A DNA stretch of 64,000 nucleotides from Megaustenia siamemsis. Lineage: Eukaryota > Mollusca > Gastropoda > Stylommatophora > Ariophantidae. Every line of letters begins with the position of its first letter. The first letter of the stretch is position 1. The position numbers and the translations under genes are program-made. The notes under the pieces were generated by a model. That model did not search any database. It had not been told where the DNA came from and worked only from the letters and a program-made list of their open reading frames with translations. Of the stretch, positions 29,170 to 40,532 are shown one piece after another. The stretch is from assembly GCA_032433765.1 (NCBI GenBank), contig JAVIAB010000092.1:69524995-69588994 (forward strand). Direction: 5' to 3'.

Positions 29170-29932
29170 ATCATTGACTGAAGATATAACTTGATGTAAC
29201 GTTCCTTACATAACTTGATGTAACGTTCCTTAAATAACTTGATGTAATGTTCCTTACATAACTTGATGTAATGTTCCTTATATAACTTGATGTAATGTTC
29301 CTTGTATAATGTGATGTAATGTTCCTTATAAAACTTGATGTATTGTTCCTTATATAACTTGATGTAATGTTCCTTGTATAATGTGATGTAATGTTCCTTA
29401 TATAACTTGATGTAATGTTCCTTATATAACTTGATGTAATGTTCCTTACATAACTTGATGTAATGTTCCTTACATAACTTGATGTAATGTTCCTTACATA
29501 ACTTGATGTAATGTTCCTTATATAACTTGATGTAATGTTCCTTACATAACTTGATGTAATGTTCCTTATATAACTTGGTGTAATGTTCCTTATATAACTT
29601 GATGTAATGTTCCTTACATAACTTGATGTAATGTTCCTTATATAACTTGATGTAATGTTCCTTATATAACTTGATGTAATGTTCCTTACATAACTTGATG
29701 TAATGTTCCTTAAAAAACTTGATGTAATGTTCCTTATATAACTTGGTGTAATGTTCCTTATATAACTTGGTGTAATGTTCCTTGTATAACTTAATGCAAT
29801 GTTCCTGGTATAACTTTATGCAATGTTCCTTGTATAATGTGATGTAATGTTCCTTATATAACTTAATGCAATGTTCCTGGAATAACGTTATGCAATGTTC
29901 CTTGTATAATGTGATGTAATGTTCCTTATATA
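29170..29932. repeat. 24-bp satellite, left block
   Basis: About 32 copies of TAACTTGATGTAATGTTCCT + TATA. Linker variants are TACA, TATA, GTATAATG. The array is interrupted by a mariner element at 29933. Confidence 0.95.
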
Positions 29933-31264
29933 CTGAAGGGAGGTCAAAAAGTAATGCACACCAATTTTTTTCTCGGAAACTATTCGGGCAAAATGTGTGA
30001 AATTTTCACAGATTGTAGCTGAACATCCCCTTTACACTACCTATTTTTCAACATAATCTCCGTCCAAGCGTATTGCCTTACGCCAACGCGAAACTAGGTC
30101 ATGAATGCCTCGTTTGTACCAAGTTTTGTCCTGCTCGCGTAGCCATTTTTTAACTGCACGGATCACATCCTCATCATTGTCAAAGTGTGTCCCACGCAGG
30201 AATTTTTTGAGTGGTCCAAACAGATGGAAATCTGAGGGAGCCAGATCAGGGCTGTAAGGAGGATGGGGCAGTACAGCCCAACCAAATTTGTTGATTGCTT
30301 CCCGTGTTACCAGTCTTGTGTGAGGGCGTGCATTGTCATGTTGAAGCAACAAATCTGCAGATGGCTTATTAGGCCGAACTCTGTGGAACCGATTTTTGAG
30401 TTTTGTCAGTGTATTGATGTAAGCTGTCGAGTTGATTGTCTCACCTCTTGTCATTACATCAACAAGAATCACACCATCAATGTCCCAGAAGACAGTGATC
30501 ATCACCTGATGATGGAGATGTTTTGAATTTTTTTCATTTTGGTGACTGCGGATGATGCCATTCCATTGACTGCATTTTTGTTTCAGGCTCATAATAATGT
30601 GCCCACGTTTCGTCACCGGTAACAATTTTTGACAAAAACATTTCTCCTTCAACACCGAAACGCTCCAACAATTCAGAACAGAATGTTTTCCTTTGAACTC
30701 TGTGATCATTTGTTAGGCACCGAGGAACCCATCGAGCGCAAATCTTTGAATATCCGAGAGTTTTAAAAATTGCGATTGCACTTCCCTTGCTGACTGTAAG
30801 CTGCAACGCCAATTGCTGACTAGTGATACGCCTATCCTTACGAATAATGGCATCAGCCCGGTTTAACATGTCTGTGCTGGTAGCCGAGGCAACACGTCCA
30901 GAACGCGGTAAATCATGCAGCTCCACTCGTACACTTTCTGCAGCTTTAATTCTCTGAACCCAGCGACTAACTGTGCTCCTATCGACTGCAGAACATTTGT
31001 ACACTGCACACAGTCGTTTATGAATGTTTGCCACAGTTTCTTTTTCCGCAACCAGAAATTCTATGACAATTCGCTGTTTGTAACGGACATTGTTGACAAG
31101 CTCCATTTTAACGGTTCATAGATTGCGTAATATTTTTCAGAATGCTGTGCAATTTGGTGCACATAATTGGAACATGTCATATTCCAAGTGTGCAAAATTT
31201 CATATTCCTATCTTTATTATTAGCCGAGAAAAAAATTGGTGTGCATTACTTTTTGACCTCCCTG
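29933..31264 (-). mobile_element. Mariner transposon inserted in the 24-bp array
   Basis: Terminal inverted repeats match over about 40 bp: left AGGGAGGTCAAAAAGTAATG + CACACC + T-rich (29937-29976), right its complement (31224-31264). A TA lies at each outer edge (29931-29932 and 31265-31266), the mariner target. At 1332 bp it has typical mariner size. The left end carries three extra bases relative to the right end. The satellite continues on both sides, so the insertion came after array formation. Confidence 0.96.
30041..31106 (-). pseudogene. Mariner transposase, interrupted
   Basis: Starts with ATG at 31106 (MELVNNVRYKQRIVIEFL). An N-terminal helix-turn-helix region includes VDRSTVSRWVQRIK, DLPRSGRVASATS and RRITSQQLALQLTVSKGS. 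The first catalytic Asp lies in VTGDETWAHYYEP; the second in HDNARPHTRLV; the third in PDLAPSDFHLFGPLK. There are 34 residues between the second and third Asp, the D,D34D mariner signature. A TGA near 30531 follows MEWHHPQSPK. A frameshift about 20 bp later moves the rest to the frame read as VMITVFWDIDGVILVD, which ends at 30041. The full chain would be about 350 residues, normal for the family. The element is probably non-autonomous, although its termini are well kept. Confidence 0.95.
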
Positions 31265-31745
31265 TAATTTAATGCAATGTTCCTGGTATAACTTTATGCA
31301 ATGTTCCTTGTATAATGTGATGTAATGTTCCTTGTATAACTTAATGCAATGTTCCTGGTATAACTTTATGCAATGTTCCTTGTATAATGTGATGTAATGT
31401 TCCTTATATAACTTAATGCAATGTTCCTGGTATAACTTTATGCAATGTTCCTTGTATAATGTGATGCAATGTTCCTTGTATAACTTGATGCAATGTTCTT
31501 TGTATAACTTGATGCAATGTTCTTTGTATCATTTGATGCAATGTTCCATGTATATTTTAATGTATCTTTTGTTGTATAATTTGGTGTAAAGTTCCTAGTA
31601 TAAATTGGTGTAATGTTCCTCGAATAACTTGATGCAATGTTCCTTGTATAAGTTAGTGTAATCTTAATTTCATAACTTGATGAAATAATCCTTGAATAAT
31701 TCGGTGTAGCTTCCTTTGTTTAACTCCGTGTAATGTCATTTCTGT
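31265..31745. repeat. 24-bp satellite, right block
   Basis: About 19 units continuing the array after the mariner, mainly TATGCAATGTTCCTTGTA and TAATGCAATGTTCCTGG forms. These forms also occupy the last ~130 bp left of the mariner, so the insertion split a locally homogeneous subarray. Units degrade after about 31560. Confidence 0.93.
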
Positions 31746-33835
31746 AAGATTGATCTTACCATTACCGAAGTTGGATCTCACTCATACCGAAGTTGGATCT
31801 TACCCATACCGAAGTTGGATCTTACCATTACCGAAGTTGGATCTTACCATTACCGAAGTTGGATCTCACTCATACCGAAGTTGGATCTTACCCATACCGA
31901 AGTTGGATCTTACCCATACCAAAGTTGGATCTTACCTATTTGAAAATTTGGTCTTACCCATACAAAAGTTGGAGTTTACTCACACCTAAATTGTATCTTA
32001 ACCGTACAAAAGTTGGTTCTTACATATTCCAATGTTGAATCTTACCCATTCCAAAGTTGGATTTTACCCATTCTAAAGTTGGATCTTACCCATTCTAAAA
32101 TTGGATCTTACCCATACCAAAGCTGGATCTTACCCATTCCAAAGTTGTATCTTACCCATACCAAAGTTGGATCTTGCCCATACCAAAGTTGGATCTTAAC
32201 CATAGAAAAGTTGGATCTTACCCATACCAAAGTTGGATCTTACCCATAACAAAATTGGATCTTACCCATACCAAAGCTGGATCTTACCCATACCAAAGTT
32301 GGATCTTACCCATAACAAAGTTGGAGTTTACTCATACCAAAGTTGGATCTTACCCATACCAAAGTTGGATCTTGCTCGTACCAAAGTTGGATCTTACCCA
32401 TAACAAAATTGGATCTTACCCATACCAAAGCTGGATCTTACCCATGCCAAAGTTGGATCTTACCCATACCAAAGTTGGATCTTACCCATAACAAAGTTGG
32501 AGTTTACTCATACCAAAGTTGGATCTTACCCATACCAAAGTTGGACCTTACCCATACCGAAGTTGGACCTTACCCATACCAAAGTTGTATCTTACCCATA
32601 CCAAAGTTGGACCTTGCTCATACCAAAGTTGGATCTTACCCATACCAAAGTTGGACCTTACCCATACCGAAGTTGGACCTTACCCATACCAAATTTGTAT
32701 CTTACCCATACCAAAGTTGGATCTTGCTCATACCAAAGTTGGATCTTACCCATAGCTAAGTTGGATCTTACCCATACCAAATCTGGATCTTAACCATAGA
32801 AAAGTTGGATCTTACCCATAATAAAGTTGGATCTTACCATACCAAAGTTGGATCTTACCCATACCAAAATTGGACCTTACCCATACCAAAGTTGGATCTT
32901 ACCCATACCAAAGTTGGATCTTACCCATAACAAAGTTGGAGTTTACTCATATCAAAATTGTATTTTACCCATACCAAAGTTGGATCTTACCCATACTAAA
33001 ATTGGATCTTACCTATTCCAAAGTTGGACTTTACCCATACCGAAGTTGGACCTTACCCATACCAAAATTGGATCTTACCCATACCAAAGTTGGATCTTAT
33101 CCATACCAAAGCTGGATCTTACCCATGCCAAAGTTGGATCTTACCCATAACAAAGTTGGATCTTACCCATACCAAAGTTGGAGTTTACTCATATCAAAAT
33201 TGTATTTTACCATACCAAAGTTGGATCTTACCCATACCAAAGTTGGACCTTACCCATAACAACGCTGGATCTTACCCATACGAAAGTTGGATCTTACCCA
33301 TACCAAAGTTGGACCTTACCCATACCAAAGTTGGATCTTACCCATACCAAAGTTGGACCTTACCCATACCAAAGTTGGATCTTACCCATACCAAAGTTGG
33401 ACCTTACCCATATCAAGATTGTATCTTACCAATTATAAAGGTGTATCTTACCCATACTAAAGTTTGACCTTACCCATATCAAAATTGTATCTTACCCATA
33501 CCAATGTTGTGTATTACCCATACCAAAGTTGGATCTTACCCATACCAAATTTTGACTTTACCCGTACCAAAGTTGGACCTTACCCATGCCAAAGTTGGAT
33601 CTTACCCATACCAAAGTTGGCTCTTACCCATTCTAGAGTTGGATCTTACCCATTCCAAAGTGGACTTTACCCATTCCAAAGTTGGAGCTTACACATAACA
33701 AAACTAGAGTTTACTCACACCAAAATTGTATCTTACCCGTATAAAAGTTGGATCTTACATATTCCAATGTTGAATCTTACCTTACCAAAGCCGAATTTTA
33801 ATCTTACCAAAGTTGGATCTTACCTACATAAAAGT
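31746..33835. repeat. 22-bp satellite, about 95 units
   Basis: The unit is GTTGGATCTTACCCATACCA + AA. Variants include GGACCTT, CATTCCAAAG, CATAACAAAG and a recurrent GGAGTTTACTCATACC unit. Larger blocks recur: runs ending in the GGAGTTTACTCA unit reappear near 32320, 32490, 32935 and 33175. ORFs of 22-residue period (LDLTHTKVGSYPYQSWILPI-type) arise because three units make 66 bp; they are not genes. Confidence 0.96.
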
Positions 33836-34502
33836 TCCTGTCAATACAAGATTGTGGATATCAAATAAGCGGACTACGACGACTGCCACCTCGTTACACA
33901 TTTTGACGTAGACTGCCGCTGATCCCAAAAAAATAGAACTGGAGATACAATGAGGTCTCGATCAGCTTCGGTTCTGGGACCCTACTGTGCGACCACATTT
34001 TCGCCTAGCTCGTGCCTCCCCTCCTCTTCTCTCCCTCGTCGAATGTGATAAAACTTTTCTGCAGTTTCCTCCCACAAACTTGACAACTCACAAAGGAATG
34101 TTTGAAAAGAAAACAGCAGGAAACGCATCAAGATAACAAAGACATTTAAATAACTTGCAGAAAATACACATTTTATCGGCATGCAATTAGACAGAATGGC
34201 GAAAGTAACTGGAAAGTATAGCGACAAAAGCAGATATCAGCGCACCAAGATAACTAAGAAATTAAAATATCTTACAGAATGTACAAACTGTACAGGCATG
34301 CAATTAGATAAAATAGTGAACTGGAAAGTCTATCAACAACAGGCGATATGATAAACGGAAGAAGTCAGGGATGGCACATACGAAATAATTTGTGTTAAAA
34401 ACGTGTTATTATTTTGAAAACAAGGGATATATGGAGTGGCGTAGTCGTTAAAAGACGGATGGTTGCGAAAGGAATCGTTGAAGACACGACTTATGTTGAC
34501 AA
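33836..34502. other. Unique sequence with a diverged local duplication
   Basis: No gene recognised. About 34124-34218 and 34236-34330 are related: AAGATAACAAAGACATTTAA vs AAGATAACTAAGAAATTAAA; GGCATGCAATTAGACAGAAT vs GGCATGCAATTAGATAAAAT. This indicates a tandem duplication of roughly 110 bp. Confidence 0.5.
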
Positions 34503-34740
34503 TAGTGTCTACCATCATCATCATCATCATCATCATGTACAATGTCTGCTGGCGTAGATGATCGTGTTTCTCCACAACTTTCGAATCACGACAGTTATTT
34601 TTCATTTCTGTTGTTGACCTTCTGCCATGCATTCTCTTAAGCTGTCTGGTATTTTTTTTTCCTCTTTGCTTCCCTGTATCTCTTCGTCCCTCAACTTTCC
34701 CAGTTGTCACAATATATTCCAGCGGTTCCCTTCTCATTAA
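34503..34740 (-). mobile_element. L2 LINE 3' fragment, copy 1
   Basis: A minus-strand C-terminal remnant begins MRREPLEYIVTTGKVEGRRD and ends in a (CAT)n tail at 34511-34536. It matches 61797-62060, where the same block reads MRREQLEYIVTTGKIEGRRD. Confidence 0.8.
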
Positions 34741-35165
34741 TCATCATCATGTGCCATACCGGTTGGCGTAGGCGGTCATGTCCTTCCATAATCTTCTATC
34801 TACAGTGCATCATATCAGTTCTGTTGTTGACTGTTTTCCATGCCATGACACCAAGCTATACAGAATTTTCTCTCTTTGTCGTCCGCGATCTCTCTTTCCT
34901 TTTATTTTGCCAGTTGTAACCAAGTATTCCAACTTTTCTCTTCTCATGATGTGCCCGAAAAATGTTGATTGTTTCTTTCTGATGTTTTTCAGAAGCTGCT
35001 TTTTGTGTTGGCCTCTTTGAGAACTTCCTCATTGGTCTTTTTAGCTGTACAGGGAACTTTCAACATTCTTCTGAGAAATCCCATCTCTGTGGAGAATCGT
35101 CTTCTCATTTGTTTGTCTACTGTCCATGATTCGCTTCCATAGGTCTGAATTGGTTCTATATAGCA
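34739..35165 (-). mobile_element. L2 LINE 3' fragment, copy 2
   Basis: A second minus-strand fragment, with its own short (CAT)n end at 34739-34750, then TGCCATACCGGTTGGCGTAG, TTCTGTTGTTGACTG, CGTCCGCGATCTCTCTTTCC. Upstream, the coding remnant reads PIQTYGSESWTVDKQMRRRF, FLRRMLKVPCTAKKTNEEVL. It belongs to the subtype also seen at 14.7, 45.4, 57.9 and 63.1 kb. Confidence 0.8.
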
Positions 35166-35480
35166 CCAATGAACTCTCTTTCTCATTTTTTTAACATAGA
35201 TTTGTTGCATAAGATATTCTTCATTCCCCCTTCTCATTACTTGGCCAAAAATAGATGATTGTTTCTTCCTAATTTTGAATATTAGCTCCATTTCTACTTA
35301 AGCATCTTTCAGAACGTTTTCATTACTCTTCTTAGCTGTCCATGATTTTCTCAACATTCTTCTGTAAAACCAAATTTCTTCAGACTGCAGTGATTTTCTT
35401 AACTGTTGTCCTATTGTCCATGATTCACATCCATATGTTAAGACTGGCTCTACATAAGATTTAAGATCTATTTTTAGCAT
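35166..35480 (-). pseudogene. L2 LINE RT C-terminal fragment, copy 3
   Basis: The third fragment in the row reads MLKIDLKSYVEPVLTYGCES, WTIGQQLRKSLQSEEIWFYR, RMLRKSWTAKKSNENVL and then ELIFKIRKKQSSIFGQVMRR. YGCESW and F-GHVMRR are the hallmark blocks after the RT domain. A stop and frame change near 35295 separate its two parts. It lacks the 3' tail, which is replaced by the 5' edge of copy 2. Confidence 0.82.
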
Positions 35481-36214
35481 CTACCAATAAACACTAATAG
35501 CATTGTTCCTCTATTTGTCCAGCCATGTCGCATTTAACCAGTCACGAAAAGCATGGGCTATATTTAGAAGCCATCTAAGACCTTCTAGCGTTCCACACTC
35601 TCGACTGACGCTCAACAAATCTCTTCTGACGGAAGTAGGTGCAGCAGTAAAGCAAGGAAACGTCTAGGGCATCTCTGGTTACCTCTCTCAGGCTGTTGCA
35701 TCCCCCAAAGAGACTATCAGCCGACAAGAGGGCGTGTCGTGGTCAACAGGCACTGTCTCTATAGGTCGCTCGTAGTCGCCATTGTGGCGCGCCGACTCTT
35801 TTGAGAGTCCGGGTTGAATTTCAGCAACTGTCGACAGAAACCAGGGCTGGTTATTTGTCAGAATTAATGTTCTTGTCTTTCTGGGCATATCCCACTACCA
35901 GTTGGTGCACTCGGTAACCCTCTGGTATTCATTTACACAGCGGTAAAGTATGGGACATATAGGATGTGTCATTGCAGAGACCAGCATAGACACAGTGTGA
36001 TCTTCGTAATCTTCACACCTTCTTGGAATTTAATATTTTTTTTAGAAGAAAGAAGTATCATTTTTTTCATTTCATTTCTTTAGATAACATGACGGGAGGG
36101 TTTGTTAATTATTAGTGAATCGAAGACGCCATTTTAAACGTTTTATATTCTCCCTTCAAGATGTGGGGAGGAAAATAAGCTGTTTGAATGCTTCTATAGT
36201 CCAGTAAAGATCTG
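35481..36214. other. Unique sequence, nothing recognised
   Basis: About 730 bp without repeat-family matches. A 66-codon minus ORF (35688-35888) has no motif I recognise. The right end is AT-rich before the satellite begins. Confidence 0.4.
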
Positions 36215-36524
36215 GAAATAGTGCTTGTCTTGTCATTGTTTTCAGTTGCCTTGTTAGTTGTTCATTCAGATGTTTTATCGTAGAAAATGTTCAGTTGCCT
36301 TTTTAGGAGAGAGTGTTCCGTTGACTTGTTAGTTGTTTATTCAGTCGTTTTATCAGTAGAAAATGTTCAGTTGCCTTATCAGTAGAGAGGGAGAGAAAGT
36401 GTTCTGTTGCCTTATCAGTAGAGAGTGTTGGGTTACCTTATCAATAGAGAGTGTTCAGTTGCATTGCTATTTGTTCATTCAATTGTTTTATCAGTAGAAA
36501 ATGTTCAGTCGCCTCATGAATAGT

Positions 36525-36525
<1 letters not shown>

Positions 36526-36558
<33 letters not shown>
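36526..36558. repeat. (GA)n within the satellite
   Basis: A GAGAGA run grown from the GTAGAGAGT motif of the local satellite unit; a second such run lies at 37020-37046. Confidence 0.85.
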
Positions 36559-36562
<4 letters not shown>

Positions 36563-37018
36563 ACTTGCCTTGTCAGTAGAGAGTGTTCAGTTGCCTTGTT
36601 AGTTGTTCATTCAATTGTTTTATCAGCAGAAAATGTTCAGTTGCATTATCAATAGAGAGTAAGAGTGATCAGTTACCTTATCAGTAGAGAGTGTTGGGTA
36701 CCTTTTCAGTAAAGAGTGTTGGGTTACCTTATAAGTAGAGAGTGTTGGGTTACCTTATCAGTAGAGAGTGTTGGGTTAGCTTATCAGTAGAGAGAGTTCA
36801 GTTACCTTATCAGTAGAGAGTGTTGGGTTACCTTATCAGTAGAGAGTGTTGGGTTACCTTATCAGTAGAAAGTGTTCAATTGCCTTGTTTGTTGTTCATT
36901 AAATTGTTTTAAAAGTACAAAATGTTCAGTTGCCTTATCAGTAGAGAGTGTTCAATTGCCTTGTTAGTTGTTCATTCAATTGTTTTATCAGTAGAAAATG
37001 TTCAGTTGCCTTATCAGT

Positions 37019-37049
<31 letters not shown>

Positions 37050-37849
37050 GTGTGTGTTTAATCAGTTGCCTTATCATTAGAGAGTGTTCAATTGCTTTGT
37101 CAGTAGAGTATTTAGTTACCTTGTCTGTAGAGAGTGTTCAGTTACCTTGTCTGTAGAGAGTGTTCAGTTGCATTGTCAGTAGAGTGTTTAGTAGCCTTAT
37201 CAGTAGAGTGTTTAGTAGCCTTATCAGTAGAGTGTTTAGTTGTCGTGTCAGTAGACAGTGTTCTGTTGCCTTGTAGGCAGAAAGTAGGTCGGTCAGCACT
37301 GTCTATTAAACTATCCTTTTTCCAGAGGAGTGCCTAAACTAGCTTACACGTAGAGAATACGCTAAACTATCTTATAAGTAGAGAATGTGCTAAACTATCT
37401 TATAAGTATAAAATACGCTAAAGTATCTTATAAGTAGAGAATACGCTAAACTATCTTACACGTAGAGAATACGCTAAACTATCTTATAAGTATAAAATAC
37501 GCTAAAGTATCTTATAAGTAGAAAATACGCTAAACTATATTATAAGTAGAAAATACGCTAAACTATCTTATAAGTAGAGAATACATTAAACTATCTTATA
37601 AGTAGAAAATACGCTAAACTATCTTATAAGTAGAAAATACACTAAACTATCTTATAAGTAGAGAATACGCTAAAATATTTTTCCAGTGGAGAGTGTGTTA
37701 AAATATCTTTAAAAGGAAAGTGCATTGAACTAGCTTCTTATGAGAAAGTGGTGTGTTAAATTATCATGTTACAGTGAAAGAAAACATGGTAAAATAATTA
37801 TTATCTTGTCATTAAATGATATGTTAAACTATATTGCCAATGAGAGAGT

Positions 37850-38112
37850 AAAAAAAAAAAGTAAAGTACCCCAGTCACGCCAAGTGACGGCGTATAGGGA
37901 ATATGGTGTTAGTGACCATAAATTTTACAGATCCTCGGCACATGATTTTTGGGTAATGTGGTCGGTATTACACCCGTGCCGCTTTACTTCGCCAGAAAAA
38001 AATCCGGTACCCATTTAAGGCTGGGTGAACCCGGAAGCCGTCGGTTGGGATCGAACCCTACCCCTTGTCCTTTGTAGTCCAGTTCACTAACCACTGAGCT
38101 ATCGCGGCTCCC
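37850..38112 (-). mobile_element. SINE-A copy with perfect target duplication in the satellite
   Basis: Full-length minus-strand copy. CAATGAGAGAGT occurs at 37838-37849 and 38113-38124, a 12-bp exact duplication of satellite sequence. A short repeat of GACG near the 3' end (AAGTGACGGCGTATAGG) is a private change. Confidence 0.96.
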
Positions 38113-38372
38113 CAATGAGAGAGTGCGTTAAATTATTTTACGAACAGAGAGTATGTTAATTTATTTTGTCAGTAGAAAGTATATTACATTATCTTGACCA
38201 ATAGGGAGTATGGCAAACTTCTCGTATGTTGTCAGTAGAGTGTACATTCAAGCAATTTGTCAGGAACGTTCTTAAATTATCTTGAGAGAGAAAAGTGGGT
38301 TCAATTATCTTGTAGATATAGAGTGTGTTAAATTGTGTCAGTTTAGTGTATGTTAGAACATCTTGCAGATAT

Positions 38373-39117
38373 CTATCTATCTATTGACCTTTCGAGCCGT
38401 AGCCGGCCCATAGGGCGTAGACCAAGATACTCCTTCTCTTATCTGAATTTTTGGTATAGCAGTTTTCAATTCTTTTAAAGATATTTTATCAAATATCGCC
38501 ATTTGTCTCTGTTCTGTGCAAGCAGCCCAAACTCATTGAAGGAGCCAATTCCTGCTGCTCTTGCCTCTCTCATCAATATTCTTCTCAGTGTCTCTCTGGG
38601 TCTTCCTCTTTTTCTTTTTCTCTTACTTCTTGTTTCCCATATGAGGGCTTGCTTTGCTATTCGGTTATTATCTCTTCTCATCACATGTCCAACATATGAC
38701 CATCGTCTTTTCTTTATTACTGAAGATATTAGTGTTTGATTGGCGATTTCTCTAATTTCCTTGTTTGTTTTGAATTCATTCCACGCTATACCAAGTATTT
38801 TCCTTAGACATTTATTGTCGAATGCGTTCAACTTTGTTTCTATATCTCTTGTTGTTTTCCAGCTTTCACACGCATATGTAAGGGTTGATAGTACATTTGA
38901 TTTGAATAGTCTAAGTTTTGTGTTTGTGCTGATGAGTTTTGATTTCCACAACTTTTCAAGGCTTCTGAAAGACATTGCTGCTTTAGCTATTCTGATTCTA
39001 ATTTCTTTGCGTGTATCCCCTTATCGATCAATGTGACTTCCAAGATAGATAAAGTGATCGATCTCTTCCACTGGTTTGTTTTCCATGTATATTTTGTCGT
39101 CTGTTTGAATTAAGCTT
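38373..39117 (-). mobile_element. L4 LINE, 5'-truncated, inserted in the satellite
   Basis: A 745-bp minus-strand element whose 3' tail is a short (TATC)n tract at 38373-38384. TCTTGCAGATAT at 38361-38372 and 39118-39129 is an exact 12-bp target duplication, so the ends are secure. It carries only the C-terminal part of the RT protein plus a 3' UTR. Confidence 0.94.
38475..39100 (-). pseudogene. L4 RT C-terminal coding remnant
   Basis: From the 5' edge: QTDDKIYMENKPVEEIDHFI, YLGSHIDR, an in-frame TAA, GDTRKEIRIRIAKAAMSFRS, LEKLWKSKLI, VLSTLTYACESWKTTRDIET, CLRKILGIAWNEFKTNKEIR, RRWSYVGHVMRRDNNRIAKQ, RGRPRETLRRILMREARAAG and QNRDKWRYLIKYL to a stop at 38475. This covers the region after the RT thumb: YLGS, Y-CESW, CLR-I-GI, GH-MRR, GRP--T-RR and DRD-WR blocks in order. 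Only one stop interrupts about 205 codons, so this copy is young. Polymerase and endonuclease are missing through 5' truncation. Confidence 0.9.
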
Positions 39118-39513
39118 TCTTGCAGATATAGAGAGTGTTAAATTGTGTAAGTTTAGCGTTAATTAGATTATCTATTATCTTGTAGATATAGAGTGTGTTA
39201 AATTGTGTCAGTTTAGTGTATGTTAGAATATCTTTCAGGTATAGAGAGTGTTCAGTTGTGTAAGTTTAGTGTTAATTAGATTATCTTGTAGATATAGAGT
39301 GTGTTAAATTGTGTAAGTTTAGTGTTAATTAGATTATCTTGTAGATATAGAGTGTGTTAAATTGTGTCAGTTTAGTGTATGTTAGATTATCTTGTAGATA
39401 TAGAGTGTGTTAAATTGTGTCAGTTTAGTGTATGTTAGATTATCTTGCCAGAAGAGAGTGCATTAAACTATATAGTCTATAAGGAATGTTTAAAGCTATG
39501 CTGTCTATAAGGA

Positions 39514-39934
39514 GTTATGGTTATGGTTATTCGAAGGCCCCGGTATCACTGAAAACGAATGGAAATTCATAATTGCTCAACCGCTCGTGCCAGTGGAATA
39601 ATCCAAATCAGCATCTCATCGAATATCCAAACAAAGTAAGTTGATGTCCCCATCGTAGCAAACACAGCACATGTCAAAAGATATAAGGCGTATTATAACA
39701 CCGACGGTGAACGCATCTGAACTGTCCTACGTCATACGATATTATCATTCATCGTAAGCAATCATATTTAGAAACACCATCAGGATGAAACACACAAATC
39801 ACGGTGTGCACAGGGCACTACTCAGTAGCTCCAGCAGCAAGCCGGACTTGGAATATGAAGAAACTGCAACAAGGAACACTTATCAGACAGTGCCTCAACG
39901 GATCCCTGTCGCCTATCCGCCATATTGACCGGAA
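39514..39934 (-). mobile_element. Repeat E, longer copy, with target duplication
   Basis: A 421-bp element inside the satellite. GTCTATAAGGA at 39503-39513 and 39935-39945 is an exact 11-bp target duplication. On the minus strand it starts GGTCAATATGGCGGATAGGC, contains GTGTTCCTTGTTGCAGTTTC, and ends with CCATAACCATAAC, a short repeat in the position of a 3' tail. No ORF and no tRNA boxes are evident; I treat it as a non-autonomous retroposon of unknown class. Confidence 0.88.
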
Positions 39935-40215
39935 GTCTATAAGGATTGTATAAAGCTAAGCTTTTTATAAAAGAGTATATTAAGCTATGTTGTCTAAAAG
40001 AAAATGTATTAAAGCTATGCTTTCTATAAGAGGTGGTATTCAGCTATGCTTTCTATAAGAGAGTATATTAAGCTATGTTGTCTATAAAAGAGTATATTAA
40101 GCTATGTTGTCTATAAAAGAGTATATTAAGCTATGTTGTCTATAAAAGAGTATATTAAGCTATGTTGTCTACAAAAGAGTATATTAAGCTATGTTGTCTA
40201 TAAAAGAGTATATTA

Positions 40216-40532
40216 TGGTTATGGAAGGCCCCGGTATCACTGAAAACGAATTAAAATCCATAATTGCTCAACTGCCCGTGCCAGTGGAATTATCCTAATT
40301 AATATCTTGTCTCCCGAACAAAGAAAAGTAGCTGCAGTCCCCGTCATTGCAGTCTCAGTACACGTCAAAAGGTAAAACCGCACAGAAAGTGAACACATCC
40401 ATCTGTTCCCTTGTCATACGATACCATCATTCATCGTAAGCAATCGGAATATCGAAACAAGATCAAAATGGATGAAACGCACAGCTCACAGGGCACAGGG
40501 CACTTAACTCAGTAGCTCCTGCAGCAAGCCAG
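40216..40532 (-). mobile_element. Repeat E, shorter copy, with target duplication
   Basis: A 317-bp copy of the same family. AAGAGTATATTA at 40204-40215 and 40533-40544 is an exact 12-bp target duplication. It lacks the first ~100 bp of the longer copy, i.e. it is 5' truncated as retroposons usually are. Shared landmarks are GGAAGGCCCCGGTATCACTG, CATAATTGCTCAAC, GTGCCAGTGGAAT and TCATTCATCGTAAGCAATC (the ends differ slightly). Confidence 0.9.

Noticed and set aside
29170..33835. CRISPR-like arrays (22-26-bp repeats)
   Set aside because: Units are contiguous with no unique spacers, and the DNA is clearly eukaryotic; these are minisatellites.
39514..39545. Telomere-like repeat at TTATGGTTATGGTTATT
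   Set aside because: Only two to three imperfect units, located at the tail position of repeat E; not a telomeric tract.
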